Positions 48,268 to 60,805 of a stretch of 64,000 bases of DNA are shown in pieces. Position numbers and translations under genes: made by a program. The notes under the pieces were generated by a model that did not search any database, was not told where the DNA came from, and was given only the letters and a program-made list of their open reading frames with translations. This DNA comes from Cyanoderma ruficeps (Eukaryota > Chordata > Aves > Passeriformes > Timaliidae), in contig VZDJ01001247.1 in assembly GCA_008694505.1 (NCBI GenBank), forward strand, positions 871,050 through 935,049, given 5' to 3'. Position 1 is the first letter of the stretch, and every line of letters starts with the position of its first letter.

Positions 48268-48580
48268 TAACGGTTTGGGGTGGAGGGACATTAAAGCCCA
48301 TCCAGTGCCACTCCCTGACATGGGCAGGGACACCTTCCACTAGCCCAGGTGGCTCCAGGCCCCATCTAACTTGGCCTTGGACACTTCCAGGGATCCAGGG
48401 GCAGCCACAGCTTCTCTGGACATCCTGTGCCAGGGCCTCCCCACCCTCACAGGGAACAATTCCTTCCCAACATCCCATTTAGCCCTACTCTCTTTCAGTC
48501 CAAAGCCATTGCCCATTGTCCTGTCCCTCCAGGCCCCTGTAAAAATTTCCTCCTCTAGCTTTCTTGTAGGATCCTTTCCA
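48268..48580 (-). mobile_element. CR1 LINE, antisense fragment
   Basis: Begins with the complement of a short tail (ATAACGGTTTGGGGTGG), carries the complements of every 3' UTR landmark up to GGAACAATTCCTTCCC, and extends through the TTCAGTCCAAAGCCATTGCCC block to AGCTTTCTTGTAGG. Well preserved. Confidence 0.95.
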
Positions 48581-49025
48581 TCCATACTTAAAGAGTCATC
48601 TGAAGTCAATGTGAAACTTACATAAGTTTGTGACCACTTAAATAGAATGATAGCAATACTGGTTTTTATTAGTTTTGCTCGAGTCAATTGAACTGTGTCA
48701 TAGATGGATCATTCCTCAACTATAATCTGAGAGTTTCTTTCAGTTTCCAGGAGGATTAGATCAGACTCACTGGGTTTGTCTCATGTGTGCACCTGCCATG
48801 GATACACACACTTAGAAATACTGAATTTCGGAGGGAGTCCAGATGGACTTTGCTGATCGCTGCCCATGTGTCTGTGAGGTGCCACATTCACAGATCCTGG
48901 AGAGAGTGTAGAGGTGGCCAAGTCCCATATAAATCTGGGGAAATCAGCTCTGGTGTAAAAATTATGCTGAAAACTGAAAACCCTCAATGACTGCAAGTTT
49001 ACTGACCTCATTGTGGCCTTTTGGT
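48581..49025. other. Unassigned spacer between two CR1 copies
   Basis: About 445 bp of unrecognised sequence between an antisense and a sense CR1. Confidence 0.55.
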
Positions 49026-49344
49026 GCTTAAAGGGAACTCATGTAAAGGAGGTGAAGGGAAGATTTTTACAGAATAGAACAAGAAGGAACAGTTTTAAAC
49101 TAAAAGAGGGGAGCTTTCATTTAGATTGCAAGAGAAAATTGTTCCCTGTGAGGGTGGGGAGGCCCTGGCACAGGGTGCCCAGAGAAGCACCTGGCTGCTT
49201 CTGGATCCCTGGAACTGTCCAAGGCCAGGTTGGCTGGGGCTTAGAGCAGCCTGGGCTAGTGGAAGGTTTCCCTACCCATGGCAGGGGGTGGCACTGGATG
49301 GGCTTTAAGGTTCCTTCGGACCCAAACCATTCCATGATTCTATA
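49026..49344 (+). mobile_element. CR1 LINE, 3' end fragment
   Basis: Begins in a decayed AAGATTTTTACAGAATAG block, continues through AGTTTTAAACTAAAAGAGG and the GGTGGGGAGGCCCTGG landmark, and ends in CCATTCCATGATTCTATA. The stretch GAAGCACCTGGCTGC carries a small insertion relative to GAAGCTGTGGCTGC of other copies. It faces the same way as most copies and lies tail-outward from the antisense copy 450 bp upstream. Confidence 0.95.
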
Positions 49345-52300
49345 AACACCATTAAGTATCTTTATCTTTCATCACTCCTTTGTTCACTTTGGTTCAAGCC
49401 TCTTTTTGGTGCTGTGCTGGGAGTAAAACAAGGCCTGTTGTTCAGAGGAAATATTTAATGACTGCTAAGCACCTAGGTCAGGGCTGCAGCTGCATGAATA
49501 TGCTTGATTTTAAGCAGGATCCTTCTTTTCTGATGTTTGCCTTGGGACGAGCAGATAAACCCCCATTTATCAGAATATAAAAATACCGGGATTGCACACA
49601 CACTGAATACTTTAGAAGATGGAGCTGTATGAATTGCCAACAATCCCAAAGCTTTTCAGGCAAAACACAAAATCTTTGAAAGGCTTTGCTTGGTTGGGTT
49701 TTGCATGTTTTTCACGTAACGCTTCGATGCTCCACAAATACTTTCACAATATGGGACCGTCTAATTCAAAGCAGAAGAAACTCGTCTGCGACAATCAAAA
49801 ATCCAGGGAAGTACAAACCCCTCACATGGAGTCTGATTCCAGAATCATCTATCACTTCAAGCTGCTGTGACTTCTCTCACTGGTGACATCGTTTGTGATA
49901 AGCTGGAAATAATAAGTATCAAGCAGAGTCAGATGAAAATGCAGGCGAGGACAGAACTATGGATACCTGCGTCCAATGTAATTAGGGCTGCAATGTGCTA
50001 ACCATGGAAATGAAACTGGTAATAAAATAGGAATGTTATTTTCCATGACACAAATGAGCAGCCTGCATACTTTAACAACCACTAACTTAATGAGTTTGGA
50101 AGCAATGAAACCCTTTACTAGTATTAGGAATATAGCAGAATTATATTTACCTCAGGTGTTTTTGTCTTCCAACATTAATTAGAAAAATAAAAGGAAAACT
50201 ATAGGAAAAAACAAAACTCAGGCTAATTTATCTGTCTCAGAAACAAAAGTCATGGCATGTTTATTCTTGAGAAAATGATTTAAAAAAACTTATTAAACAA
50301 ATGAGACAAACACCGCACATTAAAATTTCGTGTTGTTTGTATTCTGAATGAAAGCAAGAGATTAATGAGATGTAATATAATTAGTGAGATGTGGTATAAC
50401 CATGCAGTGCAGGTCCCTCTGTACAACACAGCCTGGCCAGGATTCAGCAGTATTTTTACACTAAAAATCAATGCATTTCTAGGCCCATTCCTCTTCATCA
50501 GAGTGCTGCTGAAGTATCTTATTCAAAACCAGGTTTTTAAAAGGTGCCACTCTTTTTAGTTTGCTTCTTCCATGAAATTGGAAAATACCCTGCTCTCACA
50601 GCTCCATCCTGCAAGCCAGGGACATGGGGGAGGATCTGCCAGAGCCAAGTCTTTTGTATTCCCTACATTTTACAAATTGCTACAATTCCCTTTCCTTAAA
50701 AAAAAAAAGGTGGCTAGTTCTCAACACACAGGAATAAAGAATAGAGGTAATCTAGATGTTTAAGTACTGCAAGAGAAAAAGCCTTTTTATTTTTTGGTGC
50801 TGGCAGTGCCCTGTCTTTGTCAGTGTCCAAATCCCAACCTGCTGTATGTCAGCACGATACTCCACATCAGGGGAAGTTTTAACCACAAATGTTTCAGCTT
50901 TCCAATTTCACCTTTTAATACCAAATAAAACTTTTTACAATGATTAGCAGTGTTGGGGTTAGATGTTCAAAATGTTTAGGAGTAAACAAGTTGCCCTTCA
51001 AATACAATTGAGTGTATATATATATATATNTTTTTTTCCCCCTTTTCCCAGGTTGATAACTCATGATTTTCAGAGAACTCTTTCACTTTTTCTGTCCAAT
51101 TTGTTCAGAGTAAGAATAGTGCACAGTGATGTTCAGGCGTGTTTCGACTTGCTTGACTTCTCTGATCCTGTTGAGCCTGGTAGTTGTACAAAAATGAGTT
51201 ACATTCCCACTGTATCCTAAAATGAAGTATAAAAGCTATCCTTCTCAGGGAGAGAAAAATTAGATTCTAAAACTGACCCTTGTTCAACAAAACCTGTACA
51301 GACAGAAGGGTATCAGCCATGCCATCTGCATTTGGATTGTATTTTCTCCTTCTCTCCATAACAAGGAGGTGTGAAACACGTTAACCTTGAAGTTTGACCC
51401 ATTTTTCTCTCACACTTGCATGCCCCCAGAAAGTACACAGATACTTGACCTTCTCTGGCTCAGGTGCTCCATTATTCCACACATAGCCTGTGACAACCAG
51501 AGTTTTCCATGAGATGGAGTGTGCTTTGACTCCTGTTACAGGAATCAGTTTTCGGGCTAAAATATTTCTCCAGAGAAGTGTCATGATACAATCTTGGCAG
51601 CTCATTTATTCTCTGGCGACTCCTCTTTCCAAGAGCATCTATGAATGTATTCATAGACAATATTTCACCCTGAAACTGCTTGAAAGGGATGCAGAACAGA
51701 GTGCCCTGTTTTCATGCTGAAAAATATGCAGCTAGGAGAGGCTCCCTCCTTTGTTCTGCAGTTGTACACCCTGTTCTGCAACGAGACTCTTCTCCACACT
51801 CTTGTCACTGAGTGCATCAGAGAAAAATAACTTTATTCATTAATTATGTTTTCATTTGCACTGATCCCCGTGTGGTTGCACTGGACTAAGCCATCATCAT
51901 AAATTAGCTCTTGTATCACGAATTGCAAAGTATGTTTTGTTTTTTTTTTCAGTGGGGAAGAGAGATATTGATGCTTTTAATTTAGCAAAAGAAAATGCAC
52001 GTACAAGTCTGTTCTTTGGTCGTTGTCTAAAGTGTGTGGCTGAGAGAAATTGTTTTTTCCAGGTGCTTTTTCTCATTTGTCCCTCTTTCAGAACTCCTAT
52101 TGTATTAAGTGCACAGGGCTTGCTTACTCAAGGGTCATACACTGTGAGTACAACTGAATGAATTCTGAGTAATAAAAGATGAGAGCCCCTCTGGACTTCA
52201 TTTAAAGTTTGCTGCTCAAGAGGCTGGAAACTTGCTGTGGTTTTGCTCCTTCCTCAAGTATTCCCAAAAGCTCCAATCTCAATAGATCACTTGGGAGCCT

Positions 52301-52828
52301 GAAATGATATGTCTATTGCCTACCAGCCTTGGAGCTGAGAGGAGGGAAATTGAGGTCTCGACCTGGACGTCCAAGTCTGTATGGAAAAGGCTACTCAACA
52401 AATGCCATCTATATTAGGATCTTTCCTGCTTATTTCAGCTTGTTGAGAAATTACATGTTCGGTGAGTGTTGTCCTTGAAGTGTCTCCAAGACTTGCTGAA
52501 CCTTGGCGTTAACCTTTCGCCAGCCCTGAAAATCGACCGTTTATTTCTGCTCTTTGTTTTCCACCCCTTTGAGCTGGTTTCTAATCCAGGCAGACCTTCA
52601 CCTCCCACCTCAGCACTGCTTCCTTCCCACAATCTCCTGCTGGGGAAGACTTTGCTGCAGAGATTTTTGAACGTCCAGACAAATCACGCCAACTGTTCCC
52701 TTCATCCTCGCCTTCCCAGACATTCCAGGGACTGTAGTGGGTTGGCAGCCAGGTGGGATGTGATGTGCTGAGTTCTCAGTCAGCACAGCCAAACCATGAG
52801 AAGTCTTTCAGGAGTTCAAACTGGGAAA
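49345..52828. other. Unassigned AT-rich DNA
   Basis: About 3.5 kb without recognised transposons apart from the TA repeat at 51013-51030. Frames are short, and those at 51381-51720 overlap on both strands. Confidence 0.5.
51013..51030. repeat. (TA)n microsatellite with one N
   Basis: A GTATATATAT run ending at an unresolved base (51030), followed by T-rich then C-rich sequence. The N at the repeat edge suggests uncertain length. Confidence 0.9.
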
Positions 52829-53084
52829 ACATAGGACCATAAAATCATTAAGATTAAGGAAAAAATATCTAAAAGTACCAAGTTCAACCTTTGACAAATC
52901 CCACCAAGGCCAATAAATTGTTTCATAAATTGTCACATCCACTTGTTTTTTGGGCACCTCCAGGGATGGCAACTCTACCACTGTCCTGGGTAGCCTGTTT
53001 CAGTGCTCATCCACCCCTTCAGTGAAGAAATATTCCCTAAAATCCAACCAGAACCTCCCCTGGTGCAATTTGAGGATGTTTCTC
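52829..53084 (-). mobile_element. CR1 LINE, old antisense fragment
   Basis: Complement of a tail (CATAAAATCATTAAGATTAAG), then AAGTTCAACCTTTGAC, CACCTCCAGGGATGGCAAC, GTCCTGGGTAGCCTG, CTTCAGTGAAGAAATATTCCC and CCTCCCCTGGTGCAATTTGA in family order. More diverged than the GAAGCTGTGGCTGCC-type copies, so probably an older subfamily. Confidence 0.92.
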
Positions 53085-54364
53085 CAGAAGGAAGCAGAGC
53101 TTAGCCTGAAAGTGTAGTTTGGTACCTGATGAATGACCTTCCCTCCTGGTAAAATAAAACCTGGTGGTTTGGATCAAAAAGATTATTTTCTTTGAAAAAA
53201 TAAGAAGTTGGAGTGATTTTTGTGAATTCAGACACACCTAAAGTTTTCTTCTTGCTTGATTATAGCATCAAGCCCAGTGAAGACACAAGACACTAACAGA
53301 AAACATGAGGAGTTCTCTTGGAGTGAGAGTGGAATAGATTCATGGATAAGAAATAGGGCAGTTAGGTCAGATTTGTTAAAAAACATGTTTTAACTTCTTT
53401 AAGTTTTCCAGTAAAGAGTAAGAAAAATAATTGGAAATATTCAGCACCAAACCAGTGCTGTAGAGGAAAAGGAAAAAAAAGAAGAAAACAAATGAAATAA
53501 CAACCATCAAAAAAACCCAAACAGCAGCAACAACAAAATACAGAACAGAAAAAACAAAAAGAATGGAAAAAAGGCATTTCTCTCCCCTCTTCTGTTTTTC
53601 ACTCTCCGTAAGCAGTCAAAATATTTTCCAGCATATATGAAAATCTTTTGGGGCAAGATGATGGTAATCCCCTAATTTCATATTTTCTTTTTCTTCCCAT
53701 TTTGCTATGTCTGTAGAGAAATTTGGCTTCTCCAGTACCGATGCCAAGATAATCATGACCTCAAGGGGTGTTACTGGTTAGGCCCTCAAGGTGCTGTTGA
53801 CCCTGTGAAAATTCACTGGCCAAAATATCCTTTCAGTTCCCTCTGAAGATTGCAACTGTCCCTTCTGTGGCTGTGAAGATCTAAACACCTTCCACACTTC
53901 TGCTGGACATTTTTGTTGCCTTGTCCCACTTCTTTTCAACATCCAGCAGTTTCTCATGCCCTACCCAGTAGTTTCCTACCCCCTGCCTGGTCAGCTCAGC
54001 TGAGGGCAGGACCTGTTCAGCACTTATTTCTACCTGGCAATTGTATTCAGGAACTATTTGGTGAAACAGTTGTGGGACTGCTTCAAGAACCTGTTCCTGT
54101 TAAAGGCTGAAAAAAACCCACCTCCTGGTTTCTCCATCAGGATAAACTAATTACTGTGCTCTCAACATGGTTTAGTTTGGAGGAAAAAAGTTCATTTTTT
54201 CACTGGGAATGCAGCTAAAACAGGAGAAAGGTCTCAATTGTGCACATTTAGTCCACATATTCTTGATCCAACATATGCATCCTTGCCAGGAACAGAAATA
54301 GTTCAGTGTTATTTAGCCTCTAACCCAGACACTCTTTGTCTTTATGAATGGTTCTCTTACAGCT
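53085..54364. other. Unassigned DNA with an A-rich tract
   Basis: Positions 53461-53575 are A-rich low-complexity DNA with GAA and CAA words, and a frame read through them on the minus strand is low complexity. The rest is unrecognised. Confidence 0.55.
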
Positions 54365-54677
54365 CCTCCCGAGGGACGGCTCTGAGCTCTCGTCCCTGTG
54401 ACAGGGACAGGACCCAAGGAAGGCCTGCAGCTGTGCCAGGGCAGGCTCAGGCTGGAGATCAGGGAAAGGTTCTTCCCCAGAGGGTGCTGGGCACTGCCCA
54501 GGCTCCCCAGGGAATGGGCACAGCCCCAAGGCTGCCAGAGCTCCAGGAGTGTTTGGACAACGCTCCCAGGGATGCACAGGGTGGGATTGTTGGGGTGTCA
54601 GTGCAGAGACAGGGGTTGGACTGGACGATCCTTGGGACTCCCTTCCCACTCTGGATATTCTGTGATTCCATGATTCA
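54365..54677 (+). mobile_element. CR1 LINE, GC-rich subfamily
   Basis: Order: CCTGTGACAGGGACAGGACC, GGCTGGAGATCAGGGAAAGG, CAGAGGGTGCTGGGCACTGC, AGTGTTTGGACAACGCTC, GGGTGGGATTGTTGGGGTG, TTGGACTGGACGATCC, tail GTGATTCCATGAT. This belongs to a different CR1 subfamily from the others in the window. Its high GC opens frames on both strands (54238-54741 plus, 54320-54649 minus), which are repeat-derived. Confidence 0.94.
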
Positions 54678-56228
54678 TGTTTCAGCTGGTGAATACATAA
54701 AACCCACCCCTCTGCTGGGTTACCAGTTTGGGCACAATTAGCAGGGAACAGAAACTCTGCCAGTAGGACGTGCAGGGCTCCAAGATAAACCCATTATTTT
54801 TTGTCTGGCACACAAAAGACTGGCCAAGGACTCTGAGGCTCTTCACTCCCCATGTCCTAGTGTTGCCATCCCCCAGCAAAATCTTGAACAGCGTCAAGAA
54901 CCTAAATTGAGCATCCAGCAGCTCCTGATCCCTACTGGTTTCCTTGGTTTTTCCCCAAAAACCACTGAATCCCTCTTCATGTTGGTGATTTCCCTCTTGA
55001 ACCCTTCAGCTACTGCCGTTCCCCACCTGACTGTGCGACTTCTCACTGCAATTTCACCTCTCTCCTCCTCCTGCAGGTTTCCGAGCTCGGGCTCTCAGCT
55101 CAGCAATTTTCTCAGGGGTCTGAGCCAAGGTCAAGCACCAGAGCAGGGCTCTGTGTCCTTGTCTTTGTGTCCCTCCTGCAGGGAGGAAGTTTTGGCAGGA
55201 CTCACCCAGTGAGTCACACTTTTACTTCAGCAAGAGGCAGAGTGAGAAGCACCACGGGGAAAGGTGGACAGAAGCCATATTGTTGGAGATGTCAGAATAT
55301 AAATCAAAATTATTGCACCTAAATAGCCCAAGGAAATACACTTTAACTGTAAAGGCAAATGACTGAGGAATTCAAATGAGATGCTAAATGCATGCAAATG
55401 TTTACTTGAACATTAACTAGAAAAATCTTCCCCCAGGTGATGTTTTTAAAAAGCAACTTAGTCCTAAAATATCATTACCCAGATCTAATTTTTTGCTCAT
55501 ATTATGACCATGCTGATTCTGAAGGTACTTAGTAAAAAAAAAAAAAATAATGTTGGACTGTTATTCTGAATAAGTAAAAACAGATAGATCACTGGCAGGA
55601 GCCTTTTTAGAAGGGTTGGGATGCCAGTCTAGAAATTTTGGAAGTGAGAAACAAGTCCTGGTATTGAGACTTCAAGGTCAGAGCTTTCTCATTTCTTTAG
55701 GGAAGTTAAATCCCTGCAATGTATTTGGATACTGATATTATCCCTTAAAGCCAATAAGTTCTAGTGACAGTAAACAAAACACTACCTCAGTTTCATAACT
55801 TTTTTAAAACTTTCTTAAGACTTTGGGTTTAATTGATAAAGGTATGTTTGCATTGGCTTTGTTTTCACTGTATTTTGTATTTGTTTTCACTGTTCAACAG
55901 GGAATTACAGAAATTTTGCAGCATAAAAAGATCCAAACTCTTAAAGATGCCCTGTAACCAAGCTAAGGACACAAGACTACAAGATAAATGAGAATTTAAC
56001 AGTATCCTGCAAAAGAATAATGAATATTTATTTTCTGTGCAGAGATTAATCTGACTGAGATGACTGGAGTGATTGATGTGCAGTGACTGATCTGTACCCC
56101 AGGTTAAAAGAGCCAGGCAAGGAAATCCTTTGCCTCAAGGAGGAGCAGGATTCATAAGGATGACTGTTAAGGGTGGATGGCTGAAGTTATCTATCCTGAT
56201 TTCCAACTTCATCTATGCACATGAACTC
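54678..56228. other. Unassigned DNA
   Basis: No recognised element. A run of about 14 A near 55532. A frame at 54907-55212 (+) has no domain. Confidence 0.5.
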
Positions 56229-56363
56229 CTTATTTGCAGGGATGGAGCACTCCTGAGCTTTCAGGAGCTGATCCTTGAATATCAACCAGCTTTCTTGGGC
56301 CCTTCTTCCTTCCAGGGCCTTATCCCATTTGTGAACAAAGTCTGCTCTCCTGAAACCCAGTGT
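56229..56363 (-). mobile_element. CR1 ORF2 fragment upstream of the reverse transcriptase
   Basis: Within a 164-codon minus frame (56187-56681) the segment from about residue 107 to 151 reads FRRADF, then DKALEGRRAQESWLIFKD and LLKAQE-SIP. This is the linker between the endonuclease and reverse-transcriptase domains of CR1 ORF2. Several residues between RADF and DKALEG are missing compared with what the family normally shows. The flanking residues of the frame are not recognisable, so the frame is not a gene. Confidence 0.7.
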
Positions 56364-56671
56364 TCTATCTTTCTTTGCTCTTTTGTCCCCCTCCTCAAGA
56401 TCCTGAACTCCTTCCAGAACTCCAGACAGGGTGCTTGAAATAGACAGGAAGATGAAGAACAAGCGTAACATATTCAACTTGGGGAAAAAACCCTCCGTAA
56501 TTTCTCCTTCATAAATTATTTGAAAGATCATTCGCCAGTAGCAATTATTGGAGTTTAACCTGTTGACCAATGGATATAGCTGGGAAAATCTTTTTCCGAG
56601 TAGGCTAATTCTCATTTCCTTTTGCCCCTGATGACTGAACCCCTGCTTTGGTATCAAGAGGTACTTTAGTG

Positions 56672-56817
56672 ATGAAAGCATTAAGGTTGGAAAAGCCCTC
56701 TAAAATCATCCAGGCAAATAATTCCCAGCACTGCCAAGTCCACCACTATCCCACATCCTCAGGTGCCACATCCACATGTTTTTTTAACACTTCCAGGGAC
56801 AGTGATTCCATCTCTTG
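56672..56817 (-). mobile_element. CR1 LINE, old antisense 3' fragment
   Basis: Complement of the CR1 3' end: AAAGCATTAAGGTTGG, AAAAGCCCTCTAAAATC, CTCAGGTGCCACATCC and AACACTTCCAGGGACAG in order. The right edge fades in TGATTCCATCTCTTGAGC. It lies about 300 bp from the ORF2 fragment, but in the wrong order to be the same insertion (on the minus strand the 3' end would come after, not before, the coding part). Confidence 0.85.
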
Positions 56818-59800
56818 AGCCCCAGTGTTGTGCTGACTCATTCTTTCTTCCTGCTGCTCTTGGATTTTTGAGCTTCATTTAGAGAGGGAGTGGAGTGACT
56901 CCAACTGTTCCCACCAACCATCCTCACAGTTGTACATCCTCAGTGAGTTTCCTCAGCTCCCTGTGGAAAAACGTCTCCCTTTCCTGCCTATTCTGTTTTT
57001 CTGAGGGGAAAAGGGAGCAGAAAACTAAAGGCCTGTGAAACTATATGCTTAAACCAATTTACAAGGTGGGCATGGAAGCTGCTTATTTTTCAATCAGAAA
57101 ATTTGAAGCCATCACTGCACTTCCCTCACTAGGGAGGGGGAAAAAAGCAATTGTCAGTGCTCTGAAATTCCACCTGAATTCACCCTGGCTTTTTTTTTTT
57201 TTTATGGGCCTCTGAAAAATGACTCGGAGAGAGCAGAGAGAGGGGGTTACTTTTATGGTTTTCGATATATCCAAAGTGACACGGACGGTATGTGGCAGGA
57301 CTGTGATTAGAATGAAGAGTTCGGGAGACAGGGTCATCATAAAGTATTTATAACAGCAAGTTGTATATTTTCCCTGTCAGGGAACAATGGATGGGGAAGC
57401 AGTAAAGCTGAATTAAGTTAAAAATATGAAATGCCAGTTGGTGTTGAGAGTCCTTGATGCTGCTTGAATAAACAAAAGGAAGGACAAAAGTGTTTGAGAA
57501 GAAAATATCGTAGTCCCAGTGACTGGTGAATTTATTCTGAATTAAAAATTGCACATTTTAACCTCTATTTTTCTAGTGGTTCAGATAATCACCCTCTGAG
57601 CCTTAGTTCCCACAACCTAAATAAGTACTTTACTGAAAAAATCCCACATGTTGGGAGGCAGAAAAGTGAACTCAAACTTTAAATGCTCCATGAAATATTC
57701 TTGTGCATAAAAAATTAGGAAGAGTAAATGAAAAATCATGGTGGAAATGACTTAAGCATCAGAGCAAATAGCCCTGCAAGATCTTAAAATATTTTACTAT
57801 TTCAAGGCTAGGCAGCTACACAGTAATTAAAAGTAAATATAGTGCATTAAATAATAATTCTGCAGTGCATTCCAGCACTCTTTAGATTGTAATTACTGGA
57901 ACTGCAACATATGCTGTAGTATCTCAAATAATTGGGATAATGGCCTTAGTTACTCTCTTACCCATTTATAGAGCTGCTCCTATGAGACATGGAGACTTCT
58001 TTGTTTTTTGGGGTTTTTTCAACATGCAATGTCCATTTTCGTTGGAATATTTCTTTAGGAAAGTATTTTAATTTTTTTAGGAAAAGAGTATTTTTTAAAA
58101 CACAAATACAACCAAACTTCTTTTTCTGAAATGAATGAAGTTACTTTTCCATAAGAGTTTCCCCAGATTCACTCTCTAACTTCTCTCCCTGAAATTGCAG
58201 AGGGCATGGGTGCATCAATAGGTTAAAAATGCAGTAAGACATGGATCTGGGAGAATAGAGAGATTATCAATTTAATTAATAATATTTTAACAGCTCCATT
58301 TTCATGGAAAATATGTTGCTCATTGCTTGCTAAGGTTTGGAATAAATGCCTTTGAGTCTGTACAACAATTGGAAATTACAAACTTCCCAGAACAATTCTA
58401 GATACAAATATTGTAATCATACAATGCTGAGACAATTCAGTTATCTCAGGATTTTCCCAAATTACTTTTAATTGAATATTTTGATAATCAAGAGTGACAT
58501 GCTGATGTTGATCACACCTCAGTGCATGATTTTGCATATTACTTTCACTGAATATATAATATTTTCAAAATATATTTTTAATAATCCATATTTAGGAAAT
58601 ATTAAGTAGGTCGAAGATATTTGCAGGGTCACAAAAGAAGTGACTCACTCTGTAGCAAAATTTTGAAGGAGAGCTGAGATAAAAGTGGTGATTTCTAATG
58701 AATATTCAGATTTCTTTCAAAATATGTAAGTCAGCAACCGCAAAGCAGAATATGGTATTATATCACAAATACACCGCCAGATATTATTGTACTCGCACCC
58801 CAGGTGTCACTTCTTACAGGCTAAAAATGCCAGTTTTGATTAAAAGCTCTAATCTAATACAGTTCAGGGGAAACACAGAGGATGGAAATTCCCTCTAACC
58901 TTTGAGCATTGTGTTAGAGGGAGTCAGGAATGAGTGACACAGCTTCCTCCAAAGCGATTAGTGGAGGATCTGGAATTACACTGCAATTCAGGGTTTAATT
59001 GCTATTATTTTGTTATACTACCAGGTATTAAATAATCTGCTTAGTTGGGAAATTTGTGTGCTCCGGACAAACTGTGTATTTTAACAGTGGTAAATTCATT
59101 AACAAGGGCAAAACTGCAGTGAAATTAATTACATCCTGAACTTGTCAGAATTCTCTGCTCATATTCCCTAAAATGCTTTGTCTTCTGACTTAATTTTCTT
59201 GGAAAAATTGAGTCATTGGAGAGAGAGACTATAGTGGCCAAGCAGAGAAAATGAGCGCACAAAGAAAAGTTTGAAAGTCTGAAAGAGAGCACACAAGAGA
59301 AAGGTTTTATTCTTTATATTGTCACCAAGCCGTAATTTCAGCCTTATTTTTATCTTCCTGTCCTTTTTGCCCCTTAGATCCATCCACTCCTCTCTTGCCT
59401 ATTTAGACTCTTTGGAACTGGGAGTAATTCTTTGAACTGTAAAATTCACCCAAGACCTGTCCCTTGCTACCAAATTTTGCCTTGTCTTGACACCCAAAAC
59501 TGAGAAACTGTGACCCCAAGAATGCTCAGAATCCTATTTCATCAAATTTCCTTTGCCAGAAGTCTCTATTCCGGGAGTGCTTTACCAAAAATATATATAT
59601 AATATAAATATATATTTCCTTTACTTTGTCTTCCATTGGTTTCCCCTCCAGTGCTGCTCCTGGAGCTCACTGCCTTCGTCTTGCACTCTCAAGAGGATGC
59701 CTTCTCTTCCTTTTGAGAGCACAGATCTGTGCTTCTCCAGCAGTCATGGGGCCAGATCTTCCAGCTGCCTCTCAGTGCTCACAGGATTCCTGTGCTGACA

Positions 59801-59865
59801 GGCAGGAGCTGCTCTGTATGTCTTGGTCTGCTAAGGAAGGCAGGAGCCTCCCTTGGAATGGAGAA
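56818..59865. other. AT-rich DNA, possible conserved element, no gene
   Basis: No transposon recognised with confidence. Positions 57790-57990 have the look of a conserved non-coding element, with paired AGTAATTAAAAGT and GTAATTACTGG cores. A short TA-rich run lies at 59590-59615. Positions 59640-59865 could be internal sequence of the retroviral element whose LTR follows, but no motif proves it. Confidence 0.45.
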
Positions 59866-60419
59866 TGTAAACCCCCTCCCTCTGAATTAGTATAATTTCA
59901 AAATTAAGGGGCTCTCAGGCAAAGATATGGGAATAGGAATAACAGTTCTTTACATAAAAATTAAAATTAAAATGCAATAGTAAAAAAACCAACACTGGAA
60001 GAGTCAGAATATGACCTGACACCCTGTTGGTCAGGATGTTGGGAGCAGCCCAATCAAGTCCTCCTGCAGTGACAGATGTGTTTCTCTTGAGCAATGATCC
60101 TGTGGAAGGGTGTAGTTTTCCTCTGAAGGTCCAGTGGTGGTGAGATGGGTCCAGTCTTCCTCTGGGAATCCAGTGCAAACAGGCTGTCCTGGTGTTCCAA
60201 ATCTCAGGTTTTATCCAGGCAGGAATGCTGGGTTCCTCCCCCTGGGTGGAGCATCTCCCAATGGGATGATGGAATGGAATTGTATCAGCCATGCAGTGAG
60301 CCTCGATGGCCCATGAACAGCAGATATCCCCTGGAGGGAGGATGGGCCGTGGAAGAGATAAAGAACACTGCCCCACCTGGTTTTAACAGCTGGTGATAGA
60401 ATACAAACTTTTGGTAACA
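59866..60419 (-). mobile_element. Endogenous retrovirus LTR, antisense
   Basis: On the minus strand it starts TGTTACCAAAAG at 60419, and the next blocks (complements of GATAAAGAACACTGCCCC, CAATGGGATGATGGAATGG and CTCCCCCTGGGTGGAGC) match a widespread songbird LTR pattern. A GGATAAAACC word (complement of about 60207-60216) is the likely TATA box. U5 would run through the complements of CAGGCAAAGATATGGG and AAAATTAAGGGGCTCTC to a CA at 59866. No flanking duplication was found (GAGAA on the left, TTTTG on the right), so the left boundary is tentative. Confidence 0.68.
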
Positions 60420-60805
60420 TTTTGCATTGCAACCTAAGAGAGTGTGTTTGGCACAGGCTCCTGCTGCTTCACACACCCTGTTCTATGAAACATCCTGAAA
60501 TGTTTTTAGAGCTTCCTCTGAACTCTGTCCTTGGCAGCCGGGATCTCCCTGAGGAGTTTGGCACAACCCTCCTCATCCCCTTTAAAGCTGTTTATAGGAA
60601 TAACTGGAAGTGTTCTGGCTGGGGAAACCATGTTCCTGGAAGACTCTGGTGTTGTAACTGGAATTTTGCTGTTCGTTTCTGGAGGTCTAGGGTTATAGGC
60701 ATTGAGCAGTTTTATGAGTAACAGCTTATTTAATTCACCAACTACAGCAGCAATACCTGAGCCAGGAAAAATTTCCCATGGAAGTCAAAGATCTTATTTT
60801 GGAGC
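60420..60805. other. Unassigned spacer
   Basis: About 385 bp between the LTR and the next CR1. The frame at 60422-60721 (+, 99 codons) starts at the LTR edge and has no domain. Confidence 0.5.

Noticed and set aside
53461..53575. A-rich tract as a retrocopy poly(A) tail
   Set aside because: It is a mixed low-complexity tract (GAA, CAA words), not a clean A run, and no cDNA-like sequence precedes it.
54238..54741. 167-codon plus-strand frame
   Set aside because: Most of it lies in a GC-rich CR1 copy, and the opposite strand is open too.
56187..56681. 164-codon minus-strand frame as a gene
   Set aside because: Only the middle of the frame is recognisable and it is CR1 ORF2. The ends are unrelated random sequence.
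59640..59865. Internal retroviral sequence attached to the LTR at 59866
   Set aside because: No primer site adjoins the LTR end and no retroviral motif can be read, so the extension is not called.
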